A stretch of DNA of 64,000 bases, from positions 1-64,000 of the forward strand of contig NZ_MPPI01000012.1 of assembly GCF_001895925.1 (NCBI RefSeq), given 5' to 3'. Below are positions 17,496-26,402 of this stretch, piece after piece. Positions within the stretch are counted from its first letter, which is position 1, and the number at the start of each line of letters is the position of its first letter. The notes beneath the pieces were generated by a model. The model saw only the letters and a program-made list of their open reading frames with translations. It did no database searches and had not been told where the DNA came from. The position numbers and the translations under genes were made by a program. This DNA is from Phormidesmis priestleyi ULC007 (GTDB taxonomy: Bacteria; Cyanobacteriota; Cyanobacteriia; Leptolyngbyales; Leptolyngbyaceae).

Positions 17496-19205
17496 TTAGA
17501 ACAAGAAATAGCGTTGCGCCATTGGCAAGACCGTTGCAGGTTCACAGGTCAACAACTGTCCATCAGCACGAACTTCATAGGTCTCGGAGTCTACCTCGAT
17601 ATGTGGTAACGCATCATTGAGCTTCATATCGCGTTTGGTGAGATTGCGAATGCCTGAGACAGCAACAGCGGTTTTTTGTAAATTTAGCTGGTCGGGAATG
17701 CCCTTTTTGAGGGCCGTGTGAGAGAGAAAGGTGAGCGAAGTCGCCGCGATCGCACCTCCAAAACTGCCAAACATCGGCCGCATATGCACAGGCTGCGGCG
17801 TGGGAATGCTGGCGTTAGCATCGCCCATTTGTGACCAGGCAATCATGCCGCCTTTGATCACCATTTCAGGCTTAACGCCAAACATCGCAGGTCGCCATAG
17901 ACATAAGTCTGCCAGTTTACCGACTTCGATCGATCCGACGTGGTTAGCGATGCCGTGAGTGATCGCAGGATTGATCGTATATTTTGCGATGTAGCGTTTG
18001 GCTCTGTGATTGTCATTGCGTGACGAATCTTCTGCTAATGCACCGCGCTGAACTTTCATTTTGTGTCCGGTTTGCCAAGTGCGAATGATCACTTCACCAA
18101 TCCGACCCATGGCTTGCGAGTCAGATGACAACATACTAAACGCACCCAGATCATGCAGAATATCTTCGGCGGCGATCGTTTCTCGGCGAATTCGCGATTC
18201 GGCAAACGCCACATCTTCAGGAATGCTGGGATCGAGGTGATGACAGACCATCAGCATATCCAAATGCTCGTCTAGCGTATTTAGCGTGTAGGGGCGAGTC
18301 GGATTGGTGGAGGACGGCAACACGTTCGCTTCGCCGCAAACTTTGATGATGTCAGGGGCATGTCCGCCGCCTGCACCTTCAGTGTGATAGGTGTGAATGA
18401 CGCGATTTTTAAAGGCCGCGATCGTATCTTCAACAAACCCGGCTTCATTCAAGGTGTCGCTGTGAATGGCAACCTGCACGTCGTATTCGTCAGCCACGTT
18501 GAGACAGTTATTGATCGCGGCGGGAGTTGTTCCCCAATCTTCGTGCAGTTTTAGCCCGATCACACCCGCTTTCACCTGTTCTTCGAGGGCGGCAGGCTGC
18601 GAACTGTTGCCTTTGCCGAGGAATCCAATATTCATCGGGAACGCGTCGGCGGCTTGCAGCATTCGATAGATATTCCAGGGCCCGGGTGTGCAAGTGGTGG
18701 CATTGGTTCCGGCGGCAGGCCCGGTGCCTCCACCGATCATTGTGGTGATGCCAGAAGCGATCGCGACCTCGATTTGTTGCGGACAAATAAAGTGAATGTG
18801 TGTATCAATGCCGCCAGCCGTGAGGATCATGCCCTCTCCCGCGATCGCTTCGGTGCCGGGGCCAATAATGATCGTTACGTTGTCTTGAATGTAGGGATTT
18901 CCGGCTTTTCCGATCGCTGCAATCTTACCGTCTTTAATGCCAACATCGGCTTTGACAATGCCCCACCAGTCTAGAATTAACGCATTCGTAATCACCGCAT
19001 CAACTGCGCCATCTTCATTCGTAATCGGTGATTGTCCCATGCCATCCCGAATCACCTTACCGCCACCAAACTTAACTTCTTCGCCGTAGGTAGTGTAGTC
19101 TTGTTCGACTTCGATGATCAGTTCGGTGTCAGCGAGACGCACCCGATCTCCCACTGTTGGGCCAAATGTTTCAGCGTAGGCGCGGCGATTCATGCGGTAA
19201 CTCAT
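17496..19205 (-). CDS. ureC: Urease alpha subunit, solitary
   Basis: Urease hydrolyses urea to ammonia and carbamate. The 569-aa protein has the usual length and start ([20 protein letters not shown]). Nickel ligands are visible in [12 protein letters not shown], the carbamylated lysine in GLKLHEDWG (about residue 219), and active-site histidines in [15 protein letters not shown] and MVCHHLDP. No ureA, ureB or accessory gene is adjacent on either side, so the urease genes are dispersed, as in several cyanobacteria. The enzyme's expression is often under NtcA; no clear GTAN8TAC site is seen in the short upstream region. Confidence 0.97.
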   Translation of the reverse strand: MSYRMNRRAYAETFGPTVGDRVRLADTELIIEVEQDYTTYGEEVKFGGGKVIRDGMGQSPITNEDGAVDAVITNALILDWWGIVKADVGIKDGKIAAIGKAGNPYIQDNVTIIIGPGTEAIAGEGMILTAGGIDTHIHFICPQQIEVAIASGITTMIGGGTGPAAGTNATTCTPGPWNIYRMLQAADAFPMNIGFLGKGNSSQPAALEEQVKAGVIGLKLHEDWGTTPAAINNCLNVADEYDVQVAIHSDTLNEAGFVEDTIAAFKNRVIHTYHTEGAGGGHAPDIIKVCGEANVLPSSTNPTRPYTLNTLDEHLDMLMVCHHLDPSIPEDVAFAESRIRRETIAAEDILHDLGAFSMLSSDSQAMGRIGEVIIRTWQTGHKMKVQRGALAEDSSRNDNHRAKRYIAKYTINPAITHGIANHVGSIEVGKLADLCLWRPAMFGVKPEMVIKGGMIAWSQMGDANASIPTPQPVHMRPMFGSFGGAIAATSLTFLSHTALKKGIPDQLNLQKTAVAVSGIRNLTKRDMKLNDALPHIEVDSETYEVRADGQLLTCEPATVLPMAQRYFLF

Positions 19206-19225
19206 GCAGTCTTCCTCACAGTGAA

Positions 19226-19447
19226 TTAGGGGCGAAAGATACGATCGACAGGCTGGCTGCGATCGCGACGATAAATATCAAAATCTTTGTCTAGCGTTGC
19301 AATAGCAGCAACATTCAAACGTTCAGAAATCACAATTAAAAACAAATCTGCAAAATCACCAGGTAAGTCAGCATATTAAGCATTCAGTTCAGCAATTCGT
19401 ATAAAGTCACTTGGAATTATAAGGTTCACACCTCGGCTGAATCTGTT
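19226..19447 (-). pseudogene. Remnant of a PIN-domain (VapC-like) toxin gene
   Basis: A minus-strand reading gives NRFSRGVNLIIPSDF, IRIAELNA, a TAA stop (19376-19378), then YADLPGDFADLFLIVISERL and [11 protein letters not shown] up to a genuine stop at 19226-19228. The order matches the C-terminal half of PIN ribonucleases: a DADL-like acidic segment and the final aspartate in DKDFD. The in-frame stop and the missing N-terminal half, with its first catalytic aspartate, show that the gene is dead. It lies directly upstream of ureC. Confidence 0.75.
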
Positions 19448-19471
19448 AAAAAGTCATTTTGCATCGTGAAA

Positions 19472-19546
19472 TAAGGTTTTCCACTGCATAGACCGGGTTT
19501 TACTGCTACACACTGTGCAGTTTTAACCAGCCAATTTCAAGTCACT
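19472..19546. repeat. Degenerate duplicate of the 5' end of the cold-shock/DUF1294 gene
   Basis: This segment resembles 20217-20297, which covers the start codon region and leader of the gene at 19599-20246. Shared blocks are TTTTCCACTGC, TAGAC(T/C)GGGTTT and a TTTTAAC...TTCAAGT stretch. It is a short partial duplication about 750 bases away on the other side of that gene. Confidence 0.55.
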
Positions 19547-19598
19547 GTCTTTCGTCTTCACGATCGCTCGTTCTCACTGTTTAGTTTGGGATGGATTA

Positions 19599-20246
19599 CT
19601 AGACCCATCTCGTTTTGCCCCAAACCAGCCAAACCAGCCAAGCGATGTGATGAACTGCGACGATCGTCCAAAACTTAGTTTGATAAGACGCTTTCTGACT
19701 TTTGTGGCGCAACATTCGCTGGGCTATAAACCCGCCTAACCATCCGCCTGCCAGTTCACACAGATGCAGCGTTTGTTCAGGAGTTCGCCACTGCCTTCGT
19801 TGGGCACGAGATTTATCTTTAGCGTATAGAGCATAAGTCACTAAACTCATGACAGAATAGAGAATCAGCGGAAGGGGATTGCGCGTTGTTAGAGTAAAAT
19901 GAGTAGCTCCAGACAAAGGCAAAATCGACAGCAACAATACCTCATATATGGGAAAGTTCGATCTGGGTACAGCACTGAGTTTAGCGTTGCCAATCAAAAA
20001 CCCCCAGGGAGAAGTTGATTTGTTTCTCGCTCCCAGAATAAAAGCGTTGCAAGCCCGAATTTTGCCATCTGAGTCAACTATGGGGTAGTAGTAAATCGTG
20101 TCGTTTTCCTGCGGGCGACGGGTCGCATCTTGAAGCTCAGACATATGTAGAAAAACGTCCTTGCTTCCATCAGCGGGCTGGATGAAACCAAATCCACGAT
20201 CGTCTTTCCATTGCGTAAGTTTTCCACTGCGTAGACTGGGTTTCAT
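19599..20246 (-). CDS. Cold-shock domain / DUF1294 membrane protein
   Basis: The 215-aa fusion has an N-terminal cold-shock domain (about 6-70) with RNP1-like RGFGFI and RNP2-like KDVFLHMSEL. The C-terminal DUF1294 domain (about 100-215) has three to four hydrophobic segments and the motif YAKDKSRAQRRQWRTPE, ending with an aromatic KFW...WLVW span. The fusion is known in bacteria but its role is not. The predicted topology puts a nucleic-acid-binding domain on the cytoplasmic face of a membrane anchor. Confidence 0.85.
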   Translation of the reverse strand: MKPSLRSGKLTQWKDDRGFGFIQPADGSKDVFLHMSELQDATRRPQENDTIYYYPIVDSDGKIRACNAFILGARNKSTSPWGFLIGNAKLSAVPRSNFPIYEVLLLSILPLSGATHFTLTTRNPLPLILYSVMSLVTYALYAKDKSRAQRRQWRTPEQTLHLCELAGGWLGGFIAQRMLRHKSQKASYQTKFWTIVAVHHIAWLVWLVWGKTRWV

Positions 20247-20326
20247 GAAAAAGCTTAATGATACGAACTTGGCAATTTTAACAAACCCACTTCAAGTACA
20301 GTCCTGACCGGAAGACAAAGTAACCC

Positions 20327-20587
20327 TTACAATTTCGCTTGGGCGACGCACTCTTCGACGGGTCTGATTTGATGCCAATCAATGGTCGCAACCCATATTT
20401 TTTCTACTTCAGAGTACTGCACTGCTCCGTCAACTTCTAACTCTTCACTATAAAGCGTCAATAACCGACCATTCTGTAACTCGATTCGATGACGGGATAG
20501 ATCTTCGATCGTGCCAATACAATTTAGACGTAATCGCCCTTGGGCATCCGCATTATGGAAGTCTGCAAAAATTCTGGGACGGTTCAT
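20327..20587 (-). CDS. Conserved cyanobacterial small protein of unknown function
   Basis: An 86-aa protein starting MNRPRIFADFHNADAQGRLR, a block I recognise from many cyanobacterial hypothetical proteins. The rest is beta-rich with acidic patches (LYSEELEVDG) and a WVATIDW motif near the end. It begins 14 bases after the end of the frameshifted gene at 20602-20977, so the two form an operon. The pair looks like a toxin-antitoxin-sized module, but no function is known to me. Confidence 0.7.
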   Translation of the reverse strand: MNRPRIFADFHNADAQGRLRLNCIGTIEDLSRHRIELQNGRLLTLYSEELEVDGAVQYSEVEKIWVATIDWHQIRPVEECVAQAKL

Positions 20588-20601
20588 AAAGCTGCTCCAA
20601 A

Positions 20602-20977
20602 TTAAACCTGCTGTGATGGACTCGGAACTGTTGGGATTAAGAGGTTGCTAATTTCCTTTGGAGTTAAGCCTGTCAAAGTGGCATGATTTGGGCTTCTTCC
20701 AGAGGTTCGGATGACATCTCCACCTAGTTTGCGAACTTCACTAACCCTTTTAACACCTACCTGCCCGTGTGGAATGGTCGCTGCTAATTCTGCTAGTGAC
20801 GATCCTAACTTCACATTCGACTGAAATCCCAGTCACACCACTGGGATGAGTTCCAGTTGCCCGTTGAATATCTTCTGGACGATTGCGCCCGCCTCGAACC
20901 ACGATCGCATCGTCTGGAATAATCTGCACAAACTTTACTCTGAGTCTTGGAATCCTGCTCTCATCGATACTGATCAA
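20602..20977 (-). pseudogene. Frameshifted conserved small gene
   Basis: Two overlapping frames carry one protein of about 124 aa. The first (TTG start 20977, preceded by AGGGG) includes DDAIVVRGGRNRPEDIQRATGTHP up to GVTGISVE near 20820. The second resumes with NVKLGSSLAELAATIPHGQV and continues through GGDVIRTSGRSPNHATLTGL. The total length (376 bases) is one base more than a multiple of three. The second half could be started from GTG 20814, but the split falls inside a continuous conserved sequence. The family is a cyanobacterial protein of unknown role that commonly precedes the type of gene found at 20327. Confidence 0.7.
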
Positions 20978-20980
20978 AAG

Positions 20981-21010
20981 AACCCCTGAATGATCAATAG
21001 CTCAGGGGTT
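20981..21010 (-). terminator. Intrinsic terminator after the DUF4079 gene
   Basis: On the minus strand AACCCCTGA and TCAGGGGTT form a 9-bp stem with a 12-base loop, followed by CTTTTGATC. It sits 33 bases after the stop of the gene at 21043-21558. Its 3' side also carries the start region of the downstream small gene. Confidence 0.65.
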
Positions 21011-21042
21011 GAACATTGCGGAATTAGAACTCCGATCGCGTC

Positions 21043-21558
21043 CTACAGTTTGCTAATAATTCGCTGCACGATTTGTACACCCGTCAGCGCTTGCCAGCTA
21101 AACAGACCCACAATCACCACATTCAAAGTAATGTGCGTATAGCGTGCCCAGTCTTGCCCTTTTTGCATAAACGGCGATAGAGAAGCCGACACCGCGATCA
21201 ACGCCGTCATACTCAACCCTGCCAACAAGTGCGACCCAACAAACAGCTTGCCATTGTTGATGTAAGTGATGACCATTCCAGCGATCGAACCTACCACCAT
21301 CAGCGCCAACACTACCGACCCGATCTGATAGTGCTTTACATTGAACTTTCCTTTGATCAGCTCTTTTTTGAGATCGCCTTCTGCGGCGCGAGTCCGACGA
21401 ATTTGAACGCCTAGATATAAGGCGTAAAGGGTCAACGCAAACAGCACCCACATCAAAACAGGGTGCAAAAACTGACTGTAGACTTTAACCGACTCTGGAA
21501 TCTTGTCCAAGGGCATCGAGAGTTCTCCGTGTGCGAGGAATGTTGTAAAACTTAGCAT
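21043..21558 (-). CDS. DUF4079 membrane protein
   Basis: The 171-aa protein has four hydrophobic spans (about 30-50, 78-100, 107-128, 143-162). HP in the first span (FLHPVLMW), a histidine at NVKHYQIGSVVL, GSHLLAGLSM and YTHITLNVV give one histidine per span region, a pattern seen in haem-binding four-helix membrane proteins. DUF4079 is mostly cyanobacterial and plant. It lies 7 bases downstream of purH, so it is probably cotranscribed with it. Confidence 0.85.
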   Translation of the reverse strand: MLSFTTFLAHGELSMPLDKIPESVKVYSQFLHPVLMWVLFALTLYALYLGVQIRRTRAAEGDLKKELIKGKFNVKHYQIGSVVLALMVVGSIAGMVITYINNGKLFVGSHLLAGLSMTALIAVSASLSPFMQKGQDWARYTHITLNVVIVGLFSWQALTGVQIVQRIISKL

Positions 21559-21565
21559 AATTGGT

Positions 21566-23119
21566 TTAATGCAAAAAGTGCCGAATTCCGGTGAACACCA
21601 TGACGATGCCTAGCTCATTGGCTGCGTCGATCGAGTCTTGATCTCGCAGACTTCCTCCGGGCTGCACGATCGCCGCAATTCCGGCTGCTGCCGCCGTTCG
21701 CACTGAGTCATCAAACGGGAAAAATCCATCGCTGGCAAGAACGGCTCCGGTTGATTTTTCACCTGCTTGCTCTAAGGCGATTTTGACCGATCCGACTCGA
21801 TTCATCTGACCTGCGCCGACTCCGATCGTGGTGCGATTTTGGGTGATGACGATCGCGTTGGATTTGACGTGCTTACAGATCTTCCAGGCAAACAACAACT
21901 CGGCAAGCTGGGCTGGAGTCGGTTTTTTCTCGGTTGGCATCTGCCACTGAGTCGGGTCAGCCATAATATCGTCAGAGGCTTGAGCTAGAAATCCTCCGGC
22001 GATCGGTTTCACGGTTCCTTTGGCTCCACTTTGCAAATCCGGCAGCAACAACACCCGCAGTTTAGATTTAGCTTGCAGAATTTGTTGGGCTTCAGCGTCA
22101 CATCCTGGAGCGACAACGCACTCTAGAAAGGTCTTGGTCATTGCGGTGGCGGTTGGGACATCGATCGCCCGATTGAGTGCCACAATTCCCCCAAATGCTG
22201 AAGTAGAGTCTGCGTTAAACGCTTTCTCATATGCTTCTGACAACGATGATCCCATCGCCGATCCACATGGGTTTGTATGTTTAACGATCGTTGCGGCTGG
22301 ATCATTGTCTAAAGTAGCGAATTCAGCGATGATCTGTCGGGCGGCTTCTAGGTCAACTAAGTTGTTGTAGCTCAGTTCTTTGCCCTGAAGTTTGGGTGCA
22401 GATGCCCAACCTGTGGGAGTGGCTCCGGTTTGATACCAGGCAGCAGGTTGATGCGGATTTTCTCCATAGCGCAAGGCTTGAATTTGGTGCCCTGTTAAAG
22501 TCAAGTTAGTGGGAAGTCCAGCACTTTCTGAAGGTTGCTGTGCCTCTAAATAGGTTGAAATGGCACGATCGTAACTAGCAGTGTGCTGAAACGCCTGCAA
22601 CGCGCAACTCTGACGAAACGAGAGCGAAGCGTCTCCGTTGTGTCTCAATTCTTGAAGATAAGCGTCATATTGAGTCGGATTGCACAGCACCGTTAGATGG
22701 GCAAAATTCTTAGCCGATGCCCTGAGCATTGCGGGGCCGCCGATATCGATGTTCTCGATCGCGTCTGCTAAAGTCACATCGGATTTAGCGATCGTTTGCT
22801 CAAAGGGGTAGAGATTGACGACAACGAGGTCGATCGGGCGAATTTGCTGCGCCTCTAAGTCTGCCAAATGTTCGGGCAGATCGCGCCGCGCCAAGATTCC
22901 GCCGTGAATGCGTGGGTGCAGTGTTTTCACTCGTCCGCCTAAGATTTCGGGCGCTCCGGTGTAATCAGAAACTTTTGTGACAGGCAATCCAGCTTGTTTT
23001 AATGCGTTTGCAGTGCCACCACTACTGATGATGTCGAACCCGAATTCTTCGACCAGGCTTCGCGCTAAATCAATCAGTCCTGTTTTGTCAGATACACTCA
23101 GCAGTGCTAGACGTGCCAT
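21566..23119 (-). CDS. purH: Bifunctional AICAR transformylase / IMP cyclohydrolase
   Basis: The enzyme catalyses the last two steps of IMP synthesis. The 517-aa protein has the N-terminal cyclohydrolase domain (MGS-like, about 1-195, with ISSGGTANAL and GRVKTLHPRIHGGIL) and the C-terminal transformylase domain (about 200-517). There, KHTNPCGSA (catalytic Lys-His) and SDGFFPFDDSV are diagnostic. The length is normal. Confidence 0.97.
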   Translation of the reverse strand: MARLALLSVSDKTGLIDLARSLVEEFGFDIISSGGTANALKQAGLPVTKVSDYTGAPEILGGRVKTLHPRIHGGILARRDLPEHLADLEAQQIRPIDLVVVNLYPFEQTIAKSDVTLADAIENIDIGGPAMLRASAKNFAHLTVLCNPTQYDAYLQELRHNGDASLSFRQSCALQAFQHTASYDRAISTYLEAQQPSESAGLPTNLTLTGHQIQALRYGENPHQPAAWYQTGATPTGWASAPKLQGKELSYNNLVDLEAARQIIAEFATLDNDPAATIVKHTNPCGSAMGSSLSEAYEKAFNADSTSAFGGIVALNRAIDVPTATAMTKTFLECVVAPGCDAEAQQILQAKSKLRVLLLPDLQSGAKGTVKPIAGGFLAQASDDIMADPTQWQMPTEKKPTPAQLAELLFAWKICKHVKSNAIVITQNRTTIGVGAGQMNRVGSVKIALEQAGEKSTGAVLASDGFFPFDDSVRTAAAAGIAAIVQPGGSLRDQDSIDAANELGIVMVFTGIRHFLH

Positions 23120-23218
23120 GAATTCAAAGTCCTCAGTCGTTAAATCGCATCTTTTAGGATAAAGGAAGTGCTGGGAGAATGGGCGATCAGACGGTTGAAA
23201 GCTGGCGCTTTATCAAAT

Positions 23219-23449
23219 CTAGTGAGCAGCGATTATTGCGTTGACATGGGTGAAGATACGATCGAGTTCTGCAATCGCGTCGAGTTCTGCAATTTCTTCG
23301 GGGGTGAGTTGGTCGGCTTTCTTTTTGTCGAGAAGGTTTTCCATGCGAAGTTGTAGAAATTCGCTGAACTTGAACAAATTCCAGCGATCGACTTTCTCAA
23401 TGCGAATTTCATGCAGCAGCGACGATGGCTTGCCAAGCGTTGTAGTCAT
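23219..23449 (-). CDS. Small conserved protein of unknown function
   Basis: A 76-aa protein with the motif RMENLLDKKKADQLTPEEIAELDAIAELDRIFTHVNA, quoted here in two parts of one block (about 34-71). It is helical and acidic, and I recall close cyanobacterial relatives of unknown role. It resembles the small partner proteins of toxin-antitoxin modules, but no toxin gene is beside it. Confidence 0.6.
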   Translation of the reverse strand: MTTTLGKPSSLLHEIRIEKVDRWNLFKFSEFLQLRMENLLDKKKADQLTPEEIAELDAIAELDRIFTHVNAIIAAH

Positions 23450-23550
23450 TTTAGTTCGGCCAAGTAAAACCTGTAATTGCCTGATTGCAGCTTGATGGGA
23501 TTATAGCTTTTTGGCTATTGTATCGATCGCGAACAATCGGCTCAACGTAT

Positions 23551-23580
23551 AAAAAAGCCGCTCTGATGAGGAGCGGCTTA
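23551..23580 (-). terminator. Intrinsic terminator, minus strand
   Basis: AAGCCGCTC and GAGCGGCTT form a 9-bp stem with a 7-base loop, followed by a TTTTTT run when read on the minus strand. It is oriented to end transcripts from the aldo/keto reductase at 23792-24775, about 210 bases past its stop and beyond the short repeats. Confidence 0.8.
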
Positions 23581-23581
23581 C

Positions 23582-23730
23582 GTTTCTAACTAATTCGACC
23601 GTGAAGAATCAGTACAACTGGAGTGCTTGAAGAAGCTCGGACTGCCAACTTCAAGTTTCCAACTAATCCGATCGTGAAGGATCGGCACAGACTTGTTTCC
23701 AACTAATCCGATCGCGAACGATCGGGCAAT
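23582..23730. repeat. Three CRISPR-like degenerate direct repeats
   Basis: Units begin at 23582, 23655 and 23695 with GTTTC(T/C)AACTAAT(T/C)CGA. The second and third differ at only two of their first 31 bases and contain the short hairpin CCGATC/GATCGG; the first has about five differences. The first-to-second spacing is 73 bases (as for a repeat plus spacer); the second-to-third is only 40. It is either a decayed CRISPR remnant or a short intergenic tandem repeat. No cas gene is nearby. Confidence 0.45.
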
Positions 23731-23791
23731 TTTAAAAAGGGTCACGCTCCCAAGTCACAGTAATGTTTAGCTTACAAAAGCTTCTTCGATC

Positions 23792-24775
23792 CTAACGATT
23801 GACGCTGCTCATGTCTGTGTAGCGATCGCCCACCGCAATTCCTAGCGGTAGCGCTTTTCCAATTTGGTCTAGCTCGGCTTGAGTTAAAGTCACTGTGGTG
23901 GCTGCAATATTCTCCTCTAAATAAGTGCGGCGTTTAGTGCCAGGAATGGGCACAATGTCTTCTCCCTGCGCCAAAACCCACGCCAGAGCCAACTGTCCAG
24001 CTTTGACACCTTTATCGGCTGCCATTTGTTCAACTTGCTGCACCAACTCTAGATTGTGCTGCATATTCTCAGCTTGAAAGCGGGGATAGCGTTCAGCCCG
24101 AAAATCGCCCTCAGATAAATCATCTAGGCTCTTGATCTTGCCCGTGAGAAACCCCCGACCCAGAGGGCTGTAGGGGACAAAACCAATGCCTAACTCGCGG
24201 CAGGTAGGCAAAATCTCGGCTTCTGGCTCTCGACTCCAGAGTGAATATTCTGTCTGAAGTGCAGAAATAGGATGCACGGCTTGAGCACGACGAATCGTGG
24301 CGATCGCGGCTTCTGAAAGACCCAGATAGCGCACCTTTCCGGCTTGCACCAACTCCGCCATCGCGCCGACAGTTTCCTCGATCGGAGTGTTGGGATCAAC
24401 TCGATGCTGATAATACAAATCAATCACGTCCACGCCCAAGCGCTTGAGGCTGGCATCACAGGCAGAGCGGACATAATCGGGCTTGCCACTTATCCCCAAA
24501 AAGCTGCCGTCGCTGCCGCGCACATTGCCAAATTTAGTCGCGATCACCACCCGATCGCGATGGTCTTTGATGGCTTTACCCACTAACTCTTCGTTGTGAC
24601 CCACGCCATACATATCGGCAGTATCTAGCAAAGTGACTCCTAGCTCTAAGGCTCGATGAATGGTGGCGATCGCTTCTGATTCATCAGCAGTGCCATAGAA
24701 CTCAGACATGCCCATACAGCCTAATCCTAGCTCTGAGACGACTAATCCTTGATTACCTAGTTTGCGCTGTTTCAT
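23792..24775 (-). CDS. Aldo/keto reductase
   Basis: This 327-aa TIM-barrel oxidoreductase shows the catalytic tetrad Asp/Tyr in [14 protein letters not shown], Lys in VVIATKFGN and His in YYQHRVDP. C-terminal [15 protein letters not shown] is the NADPH-binding motif of this branch. The start is set at ATG 24775 because AGGA lies 9 bases upstream; the longer frame adds 14 residues without support. The substrate is unknown. It is not closely similar to the paralogue at 3276-4220. Confidence 0.9.
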   Translation of the reverse strand: MKQRKLGNQGLVVSELGLGCMGMSEFYGTADESEAIATIHRALELGVTLLDTADMYGVGHNEELVGKAIKDHRDRVVIATKFGNVRGSDGSFLGISGKPDYVRSACDASLKRLGVDVIDLYYQHRVDPNTPIEETVGAMAELVQAGKVRYLGLSEAAIATIRRAQAVHPISALQTEYSLWSREPEAEILPTCRELGIGFVPYSPLGRGFLTGKIKSLDDLSEGDFRAERYPRFQAENMQHNLELVQQVEQMAADKGVKAGQLALAWVLAQGEDIVPIPGTKRRTYLEENIAATTVTLTQAELDQIGKALPLGIAVGDRYTDMSSVNR

Positions 24776-24864
24776 TGGTTTTTCCTGGTTTGGCGAATGA
24801 TTGCAAGACGATTTCATCCCTACGAATTAGAACATAGGTTAGAAACACTCCGCTTACAATCTAT

Positions 24865-25401
24865 CTAAACGGAGGGTTTTGGAATGCGATCGTAAGGGGG
24901 TTCACAGATCGAGTTGTAAGCCAGGGTGATGTTGTCTGAACCCAACAGATAATCTATGTAGGTGGCAACAACACCATCACCGAGGCAGCCGCGATAATCT
25001 GCAAATCCTTCGTGCCCGCCAGGATATTGGAGATCTTTCCAAATCGGAGGTTCATAACCAAAAATATAGTTGAAGAATTGCTTGGTGTTGTAGTTAAAGT
25101 AGCCATTGTTCGCCGTATTTGGGATTAACCAAATAGTTTGCACTCGGTTGTCAACAAAGGTCATACCAAACTTGCCTTGCTTAGGAAAAGTCGGAAACAC
25201 CCGTCGCACCCCAGATGGGGAGTAGGTATAGAGTTTAGTGTTGGGTTTGTCTTTCAGAGTTTCGATCGTCCATGGACGACCAAAGTGTCGTTGGATCGTG
25301 GCTGGAGTTTGGTTAAGAACGTAACGTCCCGCAAGGGCAGGAGTGGGAAAAAGACCGCTCAAAAACAGGATTGCTAAACCGAGTAGAATAAATTTCTTCA
25401 T
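24865..25401 (-). CDS. Secreted protein of unknown function
   Basis: From ATG 25401 the 178-aa protein begins with a clear signal peptide (MKKFILLGLAILFLSG, cleavage near PALA-GRY). The mature part is rich in aromatic residues and contains one potential disulfide pair, RGCLG and SICEPP. The motif YVLNQTPATIQRHFGRPW resembles a small lipoprotein-like fold in some OmlA-type proteins, but the match is weak. I cannot name the family. Confidence 0.65.
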   Translation of the reverse strand: MKKFILLGLAILFLSGLFPTPALAGRYVLNQTPATIQRHFGRPWTIETLKDKPNTKLYTYSPSGVRRVFPTFPKQGKFGMTFVDNRVQTIWLIPNTANNGYFNYNTKQFFNYIFGYEPPIWKDLQYPGGHEGFADYRGCLGDGVVATYIDYLLGSDNITLAYNSICEPPYDRIPKPSV

Positions 25402-25575
25402 TTGAGTTAGATAACACAGGTACATCTTCATCTACCGCATGAGCCACGAACATTTCGCCCAAATGACATTGATGCTTTATGCAATGGGTCGAAACCTGCG
25501 AAGCCCAGACAGAAGCGTAATCTTGGCGATCGCGCTATAGTATTTCCTAGCATTCTCACCATGCCGGAGGCTTCT

Positions 25576-25797
25576 ATGACTTCCCAGCAACTAGAAGAAC
25601 GTTCTCAACAACTCGAAGCGAGAGTTATTGCCCTAGAAGCAGAGATCGTGCAGATCAAGCAACTTCTTTCGCATGAAAAGCAGACTGAATCGCCTTGGTG
25701 GGAAAAAGTTGTTGGCTCGTTTGTCGATCGCCCCGACTTTGATGAAATGAAACGCTTAGAGCGCATTCTAAATAAAAGCTTAAAGCCATGCAGGTAG
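25576..25797 (+). CDS. Coiled-coil small protein, probable antitoxin-like, possibly truncated
   Basis: A strong Shine-Dalgarno (GGAGG, 7 bases upstream) selects ATG 25576. The 73-aa product has an N-terminal coiled coil (QQLEERSQQLEARVIALEAE) and the conserved cyanobacterial tail motif SPWWEKVVGSFVDRPDFDEM. In relatives known to me this small gene directly precedes a PIN-domain toxin; here no PIN gene follows. The usual LGREYR-like ending has become RLERILNKSLKPCR, suggesting erosion. Confidence 0.6.
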   Translation: MTSQQLEERSQQLEARVIALEAEIVQIKQLLSHEKQTESPWWEKVVGSFVDRPDFDEMKRLERILNKSLKPCR

Positions 25798-25852
25798 AAA
25801 AGCAGGATGAATCAAGATTGAAAAGTCACCTTGATCCTTGTTGTAGTTGTAA

Positions 25853-25957
25853 GCGATCGCTCTCATCAAAAACTGGGTTACAGGCTATTTGCCTTTCTAC
25901 GGAATTTGGGCCGCGATCGTGCTATTTGCTTTTCCGTTCCTCTTCTCGTTTAAGTAA
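25853..25957 (+). pseudogene. Possible remnant of a small membrane protein
   Basis: One frame reads IKNWVTGYLPFYGIWAAIVL and FAFPFLFSFK before TAA, a convincing transmembrane segment. No start codon and no ribosome binding site are in frame, and a stop lies immediately upstream. It could be a decayed gene end or chance hydrophobicity. Confidence 0.25.
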
Positions 25958-26030
25958 ACCGAGGAAATTAGAGAGCCGCCTAAAGGTGCAGCCAAGAACT
26001 TTGATCACACAATTGACGACTCCCAACTCC

Positions 26031-26402
26031 CTACAGTTGAATCGTGACTTTGTTGTGCAATTCCTCCAGGTAGATCAGTGAACTGTTGCCTAGAACAATG
26101 TTGAATTTCACGAGGGAACGTTCCACTTGATATCCCGGCAACACTCGCGCGATTTGATATTCTGTCGTCAAGTCACTGGTGCCATCCCACTTGAACGATG
26201 CTAGTTGATTGGATGCGATCGCACTCAGTTGTGAAACGAAGTCCTCAATAGAATCGCTCACATCAGGAAGAATGCCAGACGACAGAAAGATTAAACGCTC
26301 TTGCAAATCTAAAGTAACTGTGACTCGATAACGTTTCATCGTCGAGAGATCTAACTCAACGGTGAACGAAATCGAGCCAGGAAAGATATTCCTGACTCCC
26401 AT
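26031..26402 (-). CDS. Protein of unknown function
   Basis: A 123-aa protein with beta-strand-like alternation (MKRYRVTVTLDLQERLIFLSS) and no membrane segment or recognisable motif. It starts at ATG 26402. It has no close neighbour on its strand. It may be an accessory gene belonging to the same variable stretch as 25576-28154. Confidence 0.5.
   Translation of the reverse strand: MGVRNIFPGSISFTVELDLSTMKRYRVTVTLDLQERLIFLSSGILPDVSDSIEDFVSQLSAIASNQLASFKWDGTSDLTTEYQIARVLPGYQVERSLVKFNIVLGNSSLIYLEELHNKVTIQL

Noticed and set aside
18508-18786. Arginine-rich frames antisense and in shifted frames of ureC
   Set aside because: They follow from codon bias of ureC and have no start signal or family match.
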